Positions 51,531 through 61,422 of a DNA stretch of 64,000 nucleotides are shown one piece after another. The notes under the pieces were generated by a model that saw nothing but the letters and a program-made list of their open reading frames with translations, ran no database searches and was not told where the DNA came from. The position numbers and the translations under genes were made by a program. Source of the stretch: Sphingomonas sp. PP-CC-1A-547. Its GTDB lineage: Bacteria; Pseudomonadota; Alphaproteobacteria; Sphingomonadales; Sphingomonadaceae. Each line of letters starts with the position of its first letter. The first letter of the stretch is position 1. The DNA lies in NCBI RefSeq assembly GCF_003610375.1, contig NZ_RAPZ01000011.1:372001-436000 (forward strand), read 5' to 3'.

Positions 51531-52310
51531 TTACTTGCCCCGGTTCTTGCGATGCTTTTCGAGGTCGAGGACGGCGTTGTCCGCACCCTCGGGCAGCAGG
51601 CCAAGACGGCGTGCAACCTCTTGATACGCTTCGACTTCGCCACCGAGATCGCGACGGAAGCGATCCTTGTCCATCTTCTCGTTGGTTTCCATGTCCCACA
51701 GGCGGCAGCCATCCGGGCTGATCTCGTCCGCGAGGATGATCCGGCCGAAGTCGTTGTCGAAGATGCGGCCGAATTCGAGCTTGAAGTCGACGAGGCGGAT
51801 GCCGACACCGGCGAACAGCCCGCACAGGAAATCGTTCACGCGGATCGCGAGGTCGGCGATGTCGTGCATCTCCTCCTGGCTTGCCCAGCCGAACGCGGCG
51901 ATGTGTTCGTCGGAGATCATCGGATCGCCGAGCGCATCGTCCTTGTAGTAATATTCGATGATCGTGCGGGGCAGCTTGGTGCCCTCCTCGATCCCGAGGC
52001 GCGTCGAGATCGAGCCCGCGGCGACGTTGCGCACGACGACTTCGATCGGGACGATCTCGACCTGGCGGATCAGCTGCTCGCGCATGTTGAGCCGGCGGAT
52101 GAAGTGTGTCGGCACCCCGATATGATCGAGCAGCGTGAAGATGTGCTCCGAAATCCGGTTGTTGAGCACGCCCTTGCCGTTGATCGTGCCCTTTTTCTGG
52201 GCATTGAACGCGGTCGCGTCGTCCTTGAAATACTGGATCAGCGTGCCCGGCTCGGGACCCTCGTAGAGGATCTTGGCCTTGCCTTCGTAGATCTGGCGGC
52301 GGCGAGCCAT
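51531..52310 (-). CDS. purC: SAICAR synthase PurC
   Basis: A 259-residue phosphoribosylaminoimidazole-succinocarboxamide synthase. The opening [20 protein letters not shown] holds the ATP-binding strand, and [11 protein letters not shown] and DFKLEFGR are the conserved central motifs. It is the first gene of the purC-purS-purQ operon. About 150 bases upstream to the DUF4349 gene end hold no gene. Confidence 0.96.
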   Translation of the reverse strand: MARRRQIYEGKAKILYEGPEPGTLIQYFKDDATAFNAQKKGTINGKGVLNNRISEHIFTLLDHIGVPTHFIRRLNMREQLIRQVEIVPIEVVVRNVAAGSISTRLGIEEGTKLPRTIIEYYYKDDALGDPMISDEHIAAFGWASQEEMHDIADLAIRVNDFLCGLFAGVGIRLVDFKLEFGRIFDNDFGRIILADEISPDGCRLWDMETNEKMDKDRFRRDLGGEVEAYQEVARRLGLLPEGADNAVLDLEKHRKNRGK

Positions 52311-52466
52311 GCGCGGTCCCCTGGAAAATCGAGCGGTGAAAATCGAGCGGCCCCAGCCTACGCGCTATGCACCGCGAAGCCGAGGCCGGAATAGGCCGCG
52401 CCTATAGGCGAAGGGTGCGGGGGGTGCAATCGCGGCGCATGACTGCACCCGGAAAACTACCCGACG

Positions 52467-53324
52467 TCATCGCAAGGGTGGGGACGATGTGTCGTGGGAA
52501 GTCGCGAGCGGTCGGCTGGTTCGACGATCGATGCGGGCCATCAACTCTGTCCACCAACGCTGGATCCAGCGTCGCCAGACCAGGAAGACCAGCAAGATCA
52601 CCAGCAGCGGCGGGCCGAGTGCCGCCAATACCCATAGCAGCGCCGTGACCGTCAATCCGATCGAGCCCAGCGCCGTGTCGCCCGCATCTTGCAGACGGTC
52701 GACCAGGCCGGTCCCGCGGCCGGTCGTATAGTCGAACGACATCGGCGTGTTGGCGAGACTTTCGCGTTGTTCGGATGCCGTCGCGGCCGCCGCCGTGGCT
52801 TGGCCCTGAGCGACCGCCTGTTGCTGGCGAAGTTCGGCACGTTCGCGCGGGGATAGATCGACGCGGGCCAGTTCGCGGTCGATCCGAGCGCGTTCGGCTG
52901 CGACGTCGGTCCGTTCGGTCGCGGTCGCTGCAGCGGCCGTGGCGACATCGGTTCCGCTGATATCCGCCCCCGTCAACGTCGCGCCGACGCTTTCCGCCTG
53001 CTTTACCCCGGCCCGGCCAAAGGCACGCGCCAGGGGGGCGGCGATCTTGACCGACAGGTTCGCGCTGACGTCGCCCTGCTGCCCGACCGTGTAGCGCAAT
53101 CCCGTTATACGGCAGCGTGTTGCCCCGAGCCGTTCGCACGCGCGCGCATGCTCCTCCTGGAGATCCGAGATCCGGGACGAGGGAAGCGTCAGGTCATAGC
53201 TGTAGTCGAATGCCACCCCAGCGACAGAGTTGCCAGCGATGTCGGGCTCCCCGGCGCTACTTTCGGGAGCCTTGCTGCACCCGGCGAGGGACAACGCGAT
53301 AGCGCCACTAACAACCCACTTCAT
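52467..53324 (-). CDS. DUF4349 domain lipoprotein
   Basis: A 285-residue envelope protein. The N-terminus has a lipobox (ALSLAGCSK, Cys around residue 16). A DUF4349 domain follows (FDYSYDLTLPSSRISDLQEE), then a long helical coiled coil (residues 130-190, rich in Glu/Arg/Ala). A single C-terminal transmembrane helix (VLAALGPPLLVILLVFLVW) ends in a basic cytoplasmic tail. ATG 53324 has ggag upstream; an ATG 13 codons earlier would spoil the signal. Function is unknown. Confidence 0.85.
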   Translation of the reverse strand: MKWVVSGAIALSLAGCSKAPESSAGEPDIAGNSVAGVAFDYSYDLTLPSSRISDLQEEHARACERLGATRCRITGLRYTVGQQGDVSANLSVKIAAPLARAFGRAGVKQAESVGATLTGADISGTDVATAAAATATERTDVAAERARIDRELARVDLSPRERAELRQQQAVAQGQATAAAATASEQRESLANTPMSFDYTTGRGTGLVDRLQDAGDTALGSIGLTVTALLWVLAALGPPLLVILLVFLVWRRWIQRWWTELMARIDRRTSRPLATSHDTSSPPLR

Positions 53325-53386
53325 GGACAGTCTCCCGTGATCGATCGAAACACTATCGATCAACTGGGATATGCCGTCAAGCGTGC

Positions 53387-54601
53387 TCAGGTCACGACGA
53401 GCCGTTGTGAATATGCCGGGTCGCGCCAGCTTTCGGTCTCCACCGTATCCCGCAATATCTCGCCTGCGCGCCAGACGTCTTCATGGCTGAGGTACAAGGG
53501 TGTCAGGCCCAATCGGAGGATGTCGGGGTCACGAAAATCGCCGATGACGCCGCGGGCGATGAGCGCTTGCGTGAGTTCATAGGCATGCGGGTGGCGGAAG
53601 CTGATGTGGCTGCCGCGTTTGGCGGGATCGCGGGGGCTGACGCAGTCGAGACCCAGTGCGTCGCCGGCGGTGGCGAGAGTATCGAACAATTGGGCGCTCT
53701 TGGTAGCGACGGCGTGCTGGTCGATGCCAGCCCAGAGATCGAGTGCGGTTTCCAGTGCGGCGGTCGAGAGCATCGCGGGCGTGCCTGCAAGCCAGCGCTT
53801 CATACCGGGGGCGGGGCGGTAGGCATCCTCGAACGCGAACGGCGCGGCGTGGCCCATCCAGCCGGATAGCGGGCTGGCGAGCGTATCCTGCCAGCGCTTG
53901 GCGACGTAGAGGAACGCAGGCGCGCCGGGGCCGCCGTTGAGGTATTTATAGGTGCAGCCGACCGCGAGATCGGCGTTCGCGCCGTCGAGGTCGATCGGGA
54001 CCGCGCCGACGCTGTGGCTCAGGTCCCAGAGCATGAGCGCGCCAGCGTCGTGCGCACGGGTAGTCCAGGCGGCCATGTCGAAGCGGTCGCTGGTCTTGTA
54101 GTGGACGTGGGTGAGCAGCAGCACCGCGGTGTCTTCGTCGAGCGCCGCGGCTAGGTCTTCACGGGCCACCACTTCGAGCCGTGCGCCGGGGACGCAGGCG
54201 ACTGCGCCCTCGGCGATGTGCAGGTCGGTAGGGAAGTTACCGGCCTCGCTGATGACGGTGTGGCGGTCGGGGTTGCTGCGGAGAGCGGCGACCAAAGCCT
54301 TGAAAAGATGCGTCGAGGTCGTGTCGCCGATGATCACCTCGTCCGCAGCCGCGCCGATCAGGGGAGCGATCTTCGCGCCGATCCGCTGGGGGGCGTCGAT
54401 CCAGCCTTCGTTCCAGCTTCGGATGAGGCGGTCGCCCCATTGGCGCGTGGCGACGTCTCCAAGCGCTGCCGGGGTAGCCTTTGGCAGCGCACCGAGCGAG
54501 TTGCCGTCGAGGTAGATCACGCCTTTGGGGAGCGCAAACTTGTCGCGGTATGCCGCGAGCGGATCGGTCGCGTCGAGTGCGCGGGCGTCTTCGAGGGTCA
54601 T
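53387..54601 (-). CDS. kynU: Kynureninase
   Basis: A 404-residue PLP enzyme that cleaves kynurenine (or 3-hydroxykynurenine) to anthranilate (or 3-hydroxyanthranilate) and alanine. YLDGNSLGALPK near residue 30 and the PLP lysine in CTYKYLNGGPGAP near 230 are clear. It overlaps the upstream alpha/beta hydrolase by ATGA. Tryptophan dioxygenase (kynA) and a standard kynB are not in the window. Confidence 0.94.
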   Translation of the reverse strand: MTLEDARALDATDPLAAYRDKFALPKGVIYLDGNSLGALPKATPAALGDVATRQWGDRLIRSWNEGWIDAPQRIGAKIAPLIGAAADEVIIGDTTSTHLFKALVAALRSNPDRHTVISEAGNFPTDLHIAEGAVACVPGARLEVVAREDLAAALDEDTAVLLLTHVHYKTSDRFDMAAWTTRAHDAGALMLWDLSHSVGAVPIDLDGANADLAVGCTYKYLNGGPGAPAFLYVAKRWQDTLASPLSGWMGHAAPFAFEDAYRPAPGMKRWLAGTPAMLSTAALETALDLWAGIDQHAVATKSAQLFDTLATAGDALGLDCVSPRDPAKRGSHISFRHPHAYELTQALIARGVIGDFRDPDILRLGLTPLYLSHEDVWRAGEILRDTVETESWRDPAYSQRLVVT

Positions 54602-55518
54602 CGGGTCTTTCCGACATAGGCGAGGATCAGGCGTCTGGCTTTGGCCCAGGCGGGCGTTTCCGGCGCGATCAGTTCGACATGTCCGGTCGCCGGGATGGTG
54701 TGGAGCGTGGCGGTGTCGCCGGCTGCCGTGGCCTTTGCGACATAGTCGGTTGCCATGACGAAGGGAATGATCCGGTCCTCGCGGCCGTTGATCAGGTCCT
54801 GCTCCACGCCGAGGGGTAGCAGGCGCGGGACCGAGGTTTCGGCGTAGACGTCCGGACGCTGCGGCGTGGGCGCGCCGACCAGTTTCGCGACGACTTCGGT
54901 ACCGCAGCCATTGTTGGCGTTGGTCGCAGTAGCTTCGAGATCGGGCAGGCCGCCGAGGCTGATGACATGGCGTATACGGAGCGGGTGCGCAGTATGGAGC
55001 GCGCTCGACGCGGGAACTTTCGGGCGGGCGGCGAGCCAGAGCGCGAGATGGCCACCAGCCGAGTGGCCGATCGCCAGCACGCGGCGCGTATCCAGGTTGA
55101 ACGTCTTGGCGCTGATCTTGAGTTGGTCCGCAGCCTTCGCAGCATCCGCGAACGTACCGGGATAGCCGCCGCCGGTGCGGTCGACGCCGCGATAGTCGAT
55201 GTTCCAGACAGCGACGCCGGCGTTGCGGAGGTCGTCGGCGATCCAGTTCATCAGGCTGCGATCGGCGATGCTCGTCGTCCAGCAGCCGCCATGCACCATC
55301 ACGACCACCGGGAAGGGCGCCTTAGCCTTGCCCTTGGGGAGCCAGACGTCAACCTTCTGCATCTGGTCGGTGCCATAGTCGACGGTCGCATCGGGCATCG
55401 GTTTCGGACGCTTGGTCAGGTCGGGCCACGTTAGAAGCTTGGCCGGTGGGATAGCAGGCGTTTGCGCCATAACGGGCGTGGACATCGCGGCGAGCGCGAG
55501 AAAGGCATGGCGGATCAT
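54598..55518 (-). CDS. Secreted alpha/beta hydrolase paired with kynureninase
   Basis: A 306-residue esterase/lipase-like hydrolase with signal peptide (MIRHAFLALAAMSTPVMAQ). The oxyanion motif VHGGCW and nucleophile elbow GHSAGGH resemble those of eukaryotic-type kynurenine formamidases and bacterial BD-FAE-like enzymes. It is translationally coupled to kynU, which suggests a formylkynurenine-hydrolysing role. A signal peptide would place it outside the cytoplasm, which is odd for that job. Confidence 0.8.
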   Translation of the reverse strand: MIRHAFLALAAMSTPVMAQTPAIPPAKLLTWPDLTKRPKPMPDATVDYGTDQMQKVDVWLPKGKAKAPFPVVVMVHGGCWTTSIADRSLMNWIADDLRNAGVAVWNIDYRGVDRTGGGYPGTFADAAKAADQLKISAKTFNLDTRRVLAIGHSAGGHLALWLAARPKVPASSALHTAHPLRIRHVISLGGLPDLEATATNANNGCGTEVVAKLVGAPTPQRPDVYAETSVPRLLPLGVEQDLINGREDRIIPFVMATDYVAKATAAGDTATLHTIPATGHVELIAPETPAWAKARRLILAYVGKTR

Positions 55519-55641
55519 GGGGTTGGTGTAGCGGGCTCGATCGACCGCGTCATGCGGGCATATCGTCGTGATCGAACGTGCAGGCCGCTTCGTACGTTCA
55601 TGCTTTGATCGTTTCGTTCCCGGCTGCTATCGCTGCACGCA

Positions 55642-57891
55642 ATGGCCACCGATTTCAAAGATCCGTTCGACTCCATCGTCGACGCCCCCTTCGACAGCGC
55701 GCTGTCAGAGCGGTATCTCGTCTATGCCTTGTCGACGATCACCGCGCGGTCGTTGCCCGACGTGCGCGACGGGATGAAGCCGGTGCATCGTCGCCTGCTG
55801 TGGGCGATGCGGCTGCTCAAGCTCGATCCGGCGCAGGGCTACAAGAAGTGCGCGCGTGTCGTCGGCGACGTCATCGGCAAATACCATCCCCACGGCGATC
55901 AGTCGGTCTACGACGCGATGGTGCGTTTGGCGCAGTCGTTCGCGATGCGCTATCCGCTGGTCGACGGGCAGGGCAATTTCGGTAACATCGACGGCGATAA
56001 CGCCGCCGCCTACCGCTACACCGAGGCGCGGCTGACGCAGGTCGCGATCGACCTGATGGATGGGCTCGACGAGGATGCGGTCGCGTATCGCCCGACCTAT
56101 AATGGCGAGGACCATGAACCCGAGCTGTTCCCCGGGCTGTTCCCGAACCTGCTGGCGAACGGCGCGAGCGGGATCGCGGTTGGCATGGCGACGAGCATCC
56201 CGCCGCACAATGCGGCTGAGTTACTGGAGGCGGCGATCGTCCTGATCGATACGCCCGACGCGGACGATGCGGCGATCCTGGAGCATGTGAAGGGTCCGGA
56301 CTTTCCGACCGGCGGACTGGTCGTCGACCCGCCCGCGGTCATCCGCGAATCCTATGCGACCGGGCGTGGTGGCTTTCGTGTGCGGGCGCGCTGGGAGACC
56401 GAGCGTGAGAAGGGCGGCGGCTGGCAGCTGATCGTCACCGAGATTCCGTACGGCGTGCAGAAGGGCAAGCTGATCGAGCAGATCGCCGACCTCATCAACG
56501 CCAAGCGCCTGCCGATCCTCGCCGACGTGCGCGACGAATCGGATACCGAAATCCGTATCGTGCTCGAACCGCGCAGCCGCACGGTCGATCCGCAGATCCT
56601 GATGGACGGGTTGTTCCGGCTGACCGACCTCGAGACGCGGATCAGTCTCAACCTCAACGTGCTCGACAAGGACCGCACGCCGCGGGTGATGTCGTTGCGC
56701 GAGGCGCTGGCGGCGTGGGTCGACCACCAGTTCGTCGTGTTGCGCCGGCGGACCGAGCACCGGCTGGCGAAGATCGCCGACCGGGTCGAACTGCTCGACG
56801 GCTATCTGATCGCGTACCTCAATCTCGACCGCGTGATCGAGATCATCCGCACTGAGGACGAGCCCAAGAAGGTGATGATCGCCGAGTTCGCGCTCACCGA
56901 TCGCCAGGCCGAGGCGATCCTTAACATGCGGCTGCGCTCTCTGCGGCGGCTCGAAGAGTTCGAGATCAAGACCGAGCGCGACAAGCTCGACAAGGAGCAG
57001 GCGACTCTCGCCGCGCTGCTCGCCGATCCGAAGAAGCAGCGCGCGCGGATGAAGCGCGACATGGCGAAGATCCGCGATCGATACGGGCTTGAGACCCCAC
57101 TCGGCAAACGGCGTACGACGATCGAGGAGCACGCACCGACCCGCGATATCCCGCTCGAGGCGATGATCGAGCGCGAGCCGATCACCGTGATCCTGTCGCA
57201 GCGCGGCTGGATCCGCGCGATGAAGGGGCACAATGATCTGGCGAGCCCGGAGGCGCTGAAGTTCAAGGAGGGTGATGGCCCGGCCTATGCGTTCCACGCG
57301 CAGACCACCGACAAGCTGTTGCTCGCAGCGGAGAACGGGCGGTTCTACATCTTGGCGGCGGACAAGTTGCCGGGCGGGCGCGGGTTCGGCGAGCCGGTGC
57401 GCGCGATGATCGACCTCGATGGCAGCATCGGGATCGTCGCGTTGCTGCCAGCGAGCAAGCATCCCAAGCTCTTGGTGGTAGCGACCGACGGGCGCGGCTT
57501 CTCGGTGAGTTCGGCAGAAGTCGTCGCCGAGACGCGCAAGGGAAAAACGGTGATGACACCGCGCCTGGGCGCGCAATTGAAGATCGTCCGGCCGATCGGC
57601 CCCAATGACGATTACGTCGCGGCGATCGGCGACAATCGGAAGATGCTGGTGTTCCCGCTCGCCGAACTGGTCGAGATGACGCGCGGGCAGGGCCTCCAGC
57701 TGCAGCGCTATCGCGACGGTGGACTTGCCGACGCGATCACGTTCGTCTTTGCCGAAGGGCTCAGCTGGGCGATGGGCGGCGGCACCGGCCGCACTCGGAC
57801 CGAATCGGACCTTGGGCCCTGGCGCGCTGCCCGCGGAGCCGCCGGGCGGATGCCGCCAACGGGCTTTCCGCGCGATAATCGGTTCGGATAA
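55642..57891 (+). CDS. parC: DNA topoisomerase IV subunit A
   Basis: A 749-residue type IIA topoisomerase subunit. The DNA-cleaving tyrosine is Tyr126 in AAYRYTEARL, the QRDR segment is GKYHPHGDQSVYDA (79-92), and a C-terminal beta-pinwheel follows from about residue 500. The protein decatenates chromosomes together with ParE, which is not here. At the position of E. coli Ser80 it carries Gln87. The TAA stop shares two bases with the ATG of the next gene. Confidence 0.95.
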   Translation: MATDFKDPFDSIVDAPFDSALSERYLVYALSTITARSLPDVRDGMKPVHRRLLWAMRLLKLDPAQGYKKCARVVGDVIGKYHPHGDQSVYDAMVRLAQSFAMRYPLVDGQGNFGNIDGDNAAAYRYTEARLTQVAIDLMDGLDEDAVAYRPTYNGEDHEPELFPGLFPNLLANGASGIAVGMATSIPPHNAAELLEAAIVLIDTPDADDAAILEHVKGPDFPTGGLVVDPPAVIRESYATGRGGFRVRARWETEREKGGGWQLIVTEIPYGVQKGKLIEQIADLINAKRLPILADVRDESDTEIRIVLEPRSRTVDPQILMDGLFRLTDLETRISLNLNVLDKDRTPRVMSLREALAAWVDHQFVVLRRRTEHRLAKIADRVELLDGYLIAYLNLDRVIEIIRTEDEPKKVMIAEFALTDRQAEAILNMRLRSLRRLEEFEIKTERDKLDKEQATLAALLADPKKQRARMKRDMAKIRDRYGLETPLGKRRTTIEEHAPTRDIPLEAMIEREPITVILSQRGWIRAMKGHNDLASPEALKFKEGDGPAYAFHAQTTDKLLLAAENGRFYILAADKLPGGRGFGEPVRAMIDLDGSIGIVALLPASKHPKLLVVATDGRGFSVSSAEVVAETRKGKTVMTPRLGAQLKIVRPIGPNDDYVAAIGDNRKMLVFPLAELVEMTRGQGLQLQRYRDGGLADAITFVFAEGLSWAMGGGTGRTRTESDLGPWRAARGAAGRMPPTGFPRDNRFG

Positions 57892-59630
57892 TGGATGAGA
57901 AAGGCCCCATTCAGGGTCCTTCAGAGCCTCTTAACGAACCCGCGGTACCGGGGAGCATGCCATCGACCGCCCTCGAACAGACTGCAAAGCCGATCGTGAC
58001 GAGTGATATGGTCGCACGCGGGCTTGAACTCGTGCCGATCCCCGCGGTTCATATCGTCTTGAACGCGGGGCAACTCGAGCTGTTCGCGATGAATCGCGCG
58101 TATCGTCTGGCGGGGTTCGGCGTCGTTGCGGAACGCTCGCCGATGATCGCCGAGCTCGGCGGCCGGATCCGGGCGTTTCTCGGCTCGCAGCGGATCAGGT
58201 CCGACTTCGATTGGGTCCTGGGCAACGAGATCGACTGCCGCCATTACCGCGTCACGATCGCACGATCCGATCCCATATTCCGGGAACGGTGTACGATCAG
58301 TTTCATCGACCTGACGTCGCAGGTCCAGACCGAGCGCAGTCTGCGTCGCGAGATGACGACTGACAGCCTGACGGGATTGTTGAACCGGGAAGGGTTCGCG
58401 GACCTGATCGAGGAGCTAGAAGACCATACGGTCAGGGCCGTGCTTGCGATCGACCTCGATCGGTTCGGCCGGCTGAACTCGTGCCTTGGCTCGTTGGCGG
58501 GAGACGAATTGCTGATCACGGTGGCGCGTAGGATCAAGGGTGCCTTGCGCGCGCGCGACACGCTGGCGCGGATTGGCGGGAATCAATTCGGTATCCTGAT
58601 ATCGATAGACCAGGATCGCGAGGAGGCGCAGGCGCTGGCCGAGCGGATCCACCGGACGTTGCAAACGCCGTTCCGGTTGACCGATTACGAGATCAACGTC
58701 GAGTGCTCGGTCGGTATCGCCTTCGGTGCCGATGAGTCCGGCGACAATGTCGACCTGGTCCGCCACGCGCAGTTTGCGGTAAAACGCGCGAAGGTGAGTG
58801 GTCGCGCCGAATTCTACCAGGTCCAGGATTTCGCGATCGCCCGCGCGCAATTCGGCATGGAGACCGCGCTACGTCGCGCAATCGAGCACCGCGATCTGCG
58901 GCTGGCGTATCAGCCGATCTGCGACTTGGCGACCGGCCGGATCGTGTCGTTCGAAGCGCTGGCGCGCTGGACCGACAAGGATGGCCACGAACATTCGCCT
59001 ACCGAATTCATCGCGGTCGCCGAGGAATCGGGGTTGATCGTGCCGCTGGGGCGGTGGGCGATCGAGGAAGCGGCGCAGACGCTGGCGCGCTGGGACGCGA
59101 CGAACGGCGGACCGTGTGGGGTGAGGCTCGCCGTCAACCTGTCGGCGATCCAGTTGCAGCGTGATGCGATCGCCCCGGTGCTGCAGGCGGCGCTGGACTC
59201 GACGGGGCTGTCGGGAGATCGGTTCACGCTCGAACTGACCGAGAGCGCGATCGTCTCGGATCCCGACCGGATCGCCGGGACGATGCACGCGCTGAAAGCG
59301 CTCGGGACGAACCTGGCGATGGACGATTTCGGTACCGGGTATTCGAACCTCGCCTATCTCCAGAAGCTGCCGATCGACATCCTCAAGATCGACCGAAGCT
59401 TCGTGACGGGCATGCTGGCGGACCGCGACAAGGTGTCGATCGTCCGCGCTATCCTCAGTCTGGCGCAGGCACTGGGGATGCGGACGACGGCCGAGGGGGT
59501 CGAGACGCATGAACTGTCCCAGACGCTCGCGGCGCTGGGGTGCACGTACGGGCAGGGCTATTTCTACGCGCGACCGCTGGAGCCGGATGCGGCGTATGCG
59601 ATGATCAACTCTATAACTGCTATGAACTGA
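57891..59630 (+). CDS. PAS-GGDEF-EAL cyclic-di-GMP phosphodiesterase
   Basis: A 579-residue soluble signalling protein. A PAS-like domain is at about 45-145. The GGDEF domain (150-310) has a degenerate active site GGNQF (229-233), so it probably does not make c-di-GMP. The EAL domain (325-570) keeps FEALARW, VNLSAIQ, ELTES, MDDFGTGYSN and the late TAEGVET glutamate, so hydrolysis of c-di-GMP is likely. ATG 57891 overlaps the parC stop (TAATG). Confidence 0.92.
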   Translation: MDEKGPIQGPSEPLNEPAVPGSMPSTALEQTAKPIVTSDMVARGLELVPIPAVHIVLNAGQLELFAMNRAYRLAGFGVVAERSPMIAELGGRIRAFLGSQRIRSDFDWVLGNEIDCRHYRVTIARSDPIFRERCTISFIDLTSQVQTERSLRREMTTDSLTGLLNREGFADLIEELEDHTVRAVLAIDLDRFGRLNSCLGSLAGDELLITVARRIKGALRARDTLARIGGNQFGILISIDQDREEAQALAERIHRTLQTPFRLTDYEINVECSVGIAFGADESGDNVDLVRHAQFAVKRAKVSGRAEFYQVQDFAIARAQFGMETALRRAIEHRDLRLAYQPICDLATGRIVSFEALARWTDKDGHEHSPTEFIAVAEESGLIVPLGRWAIEEAAQTLARWDATNGGPCGVRLAVNLSAIQLQRDAIAPVLQAALDSTGLSGDRFTLELTESAIVSDPDRIAGTMHALKALGTNLAMDDFGTGYSNLAYLQKLPIDILKIDRSFVTGMLADRDKVSIVRAILSLAQALGMRTTAEGVETHELSQTLAALGCTYGQGYFYARPLEPDAAYAMINSITAMN

Positions 59631-59656
59631 CTGGCGCCCACGCCGGCTCAATCGGG

Positions 59657-60829
59657 TTAGGCGGAAACCTCCGCCACCAGTCCGTCGGCAATGACCGCCA
59701 CGCGCTCGGCGCCCGGAAACCCTTCCGAAATCCACTGCGTCTCGACCCGGCGCAGCATCGCAGCCACGTCCGGCCCCTTGCGGAGTCCACGTTCGACTAG
59801 AGCCCCGCCGGAGAACGGGAACGCAGGCGGTGTCCAGTCCGTGATTGCGGACACGTCTTCGCCAGCGATGAGCTGACGGTCGACCGCGCCGGCCACACCG
59901 ACACGATAGGCCAAGGCGAGCGGGCCTTCCTCACCCGGCCCCGCAGTGGCTGCCATGAGGCGCTTGCGGTCGACGTTCGACAGCTTCAGCCTCGCTCCAA
60001 CGGCCTCCGCGGCGGCAGGCGCGATCGCCACAGCGAGGCGGCGGATCGGATTCGGTGCTATGCCAGCGCCCGTCTCTCGCTCGGCTAGCACGCCGAGACG
60101 CGCCGCTCCCCCGGCGTCTATCTCGGGCAATACCGCCCGGAAGATGCCGCGTTCAACCATCAGCGCGACTACGGGCACGGCGTTGGCGGCGACCAGCAGC
60201 TTCAGGACTTCGCTCGCCACGCGTTCGCGGGAGAGCGCCATCAGGTCGTTCGCGCGCGCGGTGCAGGCGTCGAGACCGGCTTGGTCGATCGTAGTGCCGA
60301 ACCGCGCGTGGAAGCGGAAGAAGCGGAGGATGCGCAGGTGATCCTCGGCGATCCGCTGCAACGGGTCGCCGATGAAGCGGACGCGCCGCGCCGCCAGATC
60401 GTCGAGACCACCGAAATAATCGAAGATCTCGCCCGTCGCGGGATCGGCGTAGAGCGCGTTCATCGTGAAGTCGCGCCGCGCAGCATCCTCGCGCCAGTCG
60501 TCGGTATAGGCGATGATCGCATGCCGGCCGTCGGTCGAGACGTCGCGGCGCAATGTCGTGACCTCGACCGGACCCGCGGGGGTGACTGCCGTGATCGTAC
60601 CGTGCGCCAGGCCGGTCGGGACTGCCTTGATCCCCGCATCCTGGAGTCGTTCGATCACCTCCTGCGGGGGCAAGCGCGTGGCAATGTCGACATCGGCGAC
60701 GTCGATCCCGAGCAGCGTATCGCGCACCGCACCACCGACGAAGCGCGACTCGCCCTCCGCCGCGCCGAGAACCTTCGTCAGCGCATCGAGGCCGTCCCGT
60801 TCGCGCCACGGCGCAGCCGGGAGTATCAA
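59657..60829 (-). CDS. cca: CCA-adding tRNA nucleotidyltransferase
   Basis: About 390 residues. The nucleotidyltransferase core has FVGGAVRD and DVDIAT (the metal aspartates), then DWREDAARRDFTMNAL, and a helical neck and body. It adds or repairs CCA at tRNA 3' ends, or is the poly(A)-polymerase-like relative common in alphaproteobacteria. The start is TTG 60829 overlapping the NUDIX stop (TTGA), or GTG 60835 two codons earlier; no ATG fits. It is last in DUF1285-NUDIX-cca. Confidence 0.9.
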   Translation of the reverse strand: MILPAAPWRERDGLDALTKVLGAAEGESRFVGGAVRDTLLGIDVADVDIATRLPPQEVIERLQDAGIKAVPTGLAHGTITAVTPAGPVEVTTLRRDVSTDGRHAIIAYTDDWREDAARRDFTMNALYADPATGEIFDYFGGLDDLAARRVRFIGDPLQRIAEDHLRILRFFRFHARFGTTIDQAGLDACTARANDLMALSRERVASEVLKLLVAANAVPVVALMVERGIFRAVLPEIDAGGAARLGVLAERETGAGIAPNPIRRLAVAIAPAAAEAVGARLKLSNVDRKRLMAATAGPGEEGPLALAYRVGVAGAVDRQLIAGEDVSAITDWTPPAFPFSGGALVERGLRKGPDVAAMLRRVETQWISEGFPGAERVAVIADGLVAEVSA

Positions 60830-61422
60830 GACCACCTCAGGCGGCGGGCGAGGTTGACGATCATCGCCGCAGTCGCACCCCAGATACGGCGCTCGTTCCA
60901 CATGATCTCGTAATAATGCCGGTCGTGGCCCTGCCATTCGAGCGTCGCCTCGACATGGTTCGCTTCGTCTAGCAGGAACGCGAGCGGGACTTCGAACACG
61001 CTGGCGACTTCTGCCTCGCTCGGGGTGAAGATCAGGTCGGGCGGAATGACGCCGATCACCGGCGTCACCTGGAACCCGGTGACGGTGCGATAACTGTCGG
61101 CTTCGCCGATCACCCGGACCTTGTTGCGAGGAAGTGCGATCTCCTCCTCGGCCTCGCGCAGCGCGGCGGTGACGACGTCCTCGCCGGGATCGATCCGACC
61201 GCCGGGAAACGCGATCTGGCCGGGGTGGCGGCTCATCGTGTCGGTGCGCTGCGTCAGGATCACGCCCGGATCGGCGCGGTCGGTCACCGCGATCAGCACC
61301 GCGGCGGGCAGCAACGTGTCGGCGGCGGTAAGGTCGCCGTCATGCTGGTCGCCGGTAAGCAGGATCATGTGCGACCCGGCGCCCTTTGCCAGCGCCGCGG
61401 CCATCCGTTCCGTCAGGCTCAT
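60826..61422 (-). CDS. NUDIX hydrolase, CoA pyrophosphatase type
   Basis: A 198-residue hydrolase. The NUDIX box runs from GGRIDPGED to REAEEEI (about residues 82-104), and the upstream RHPGQIAFPGG matches the CoA pyrophosphatase (NudL/YeaB) subgroup. ATG 61422 overlaps the DUF1285 stop (ATGA). It probably cleaves CoA or nucleotide-sugar-type diphosphates; substrate is inferred from the subgroup. Confidence 0.9.
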   Translation of the reverse strand: MSLTERMAAALAKGAGSHMILLTGDQHDGDLTAADTLLPAAVLIAVTDRADPGVILTQRTDTMSRHPGQIAFPGGRIDPGEDVVTAALREAEEEIALPRNKVRVIGEADSYRTVTGFQVTPVIGVIPPDLIFTPSEAEVASVFEVPLAFLLDEANHVEATLEWQGHDRHYYEIMWNERRIWGATAAMIVNLARRLRWS

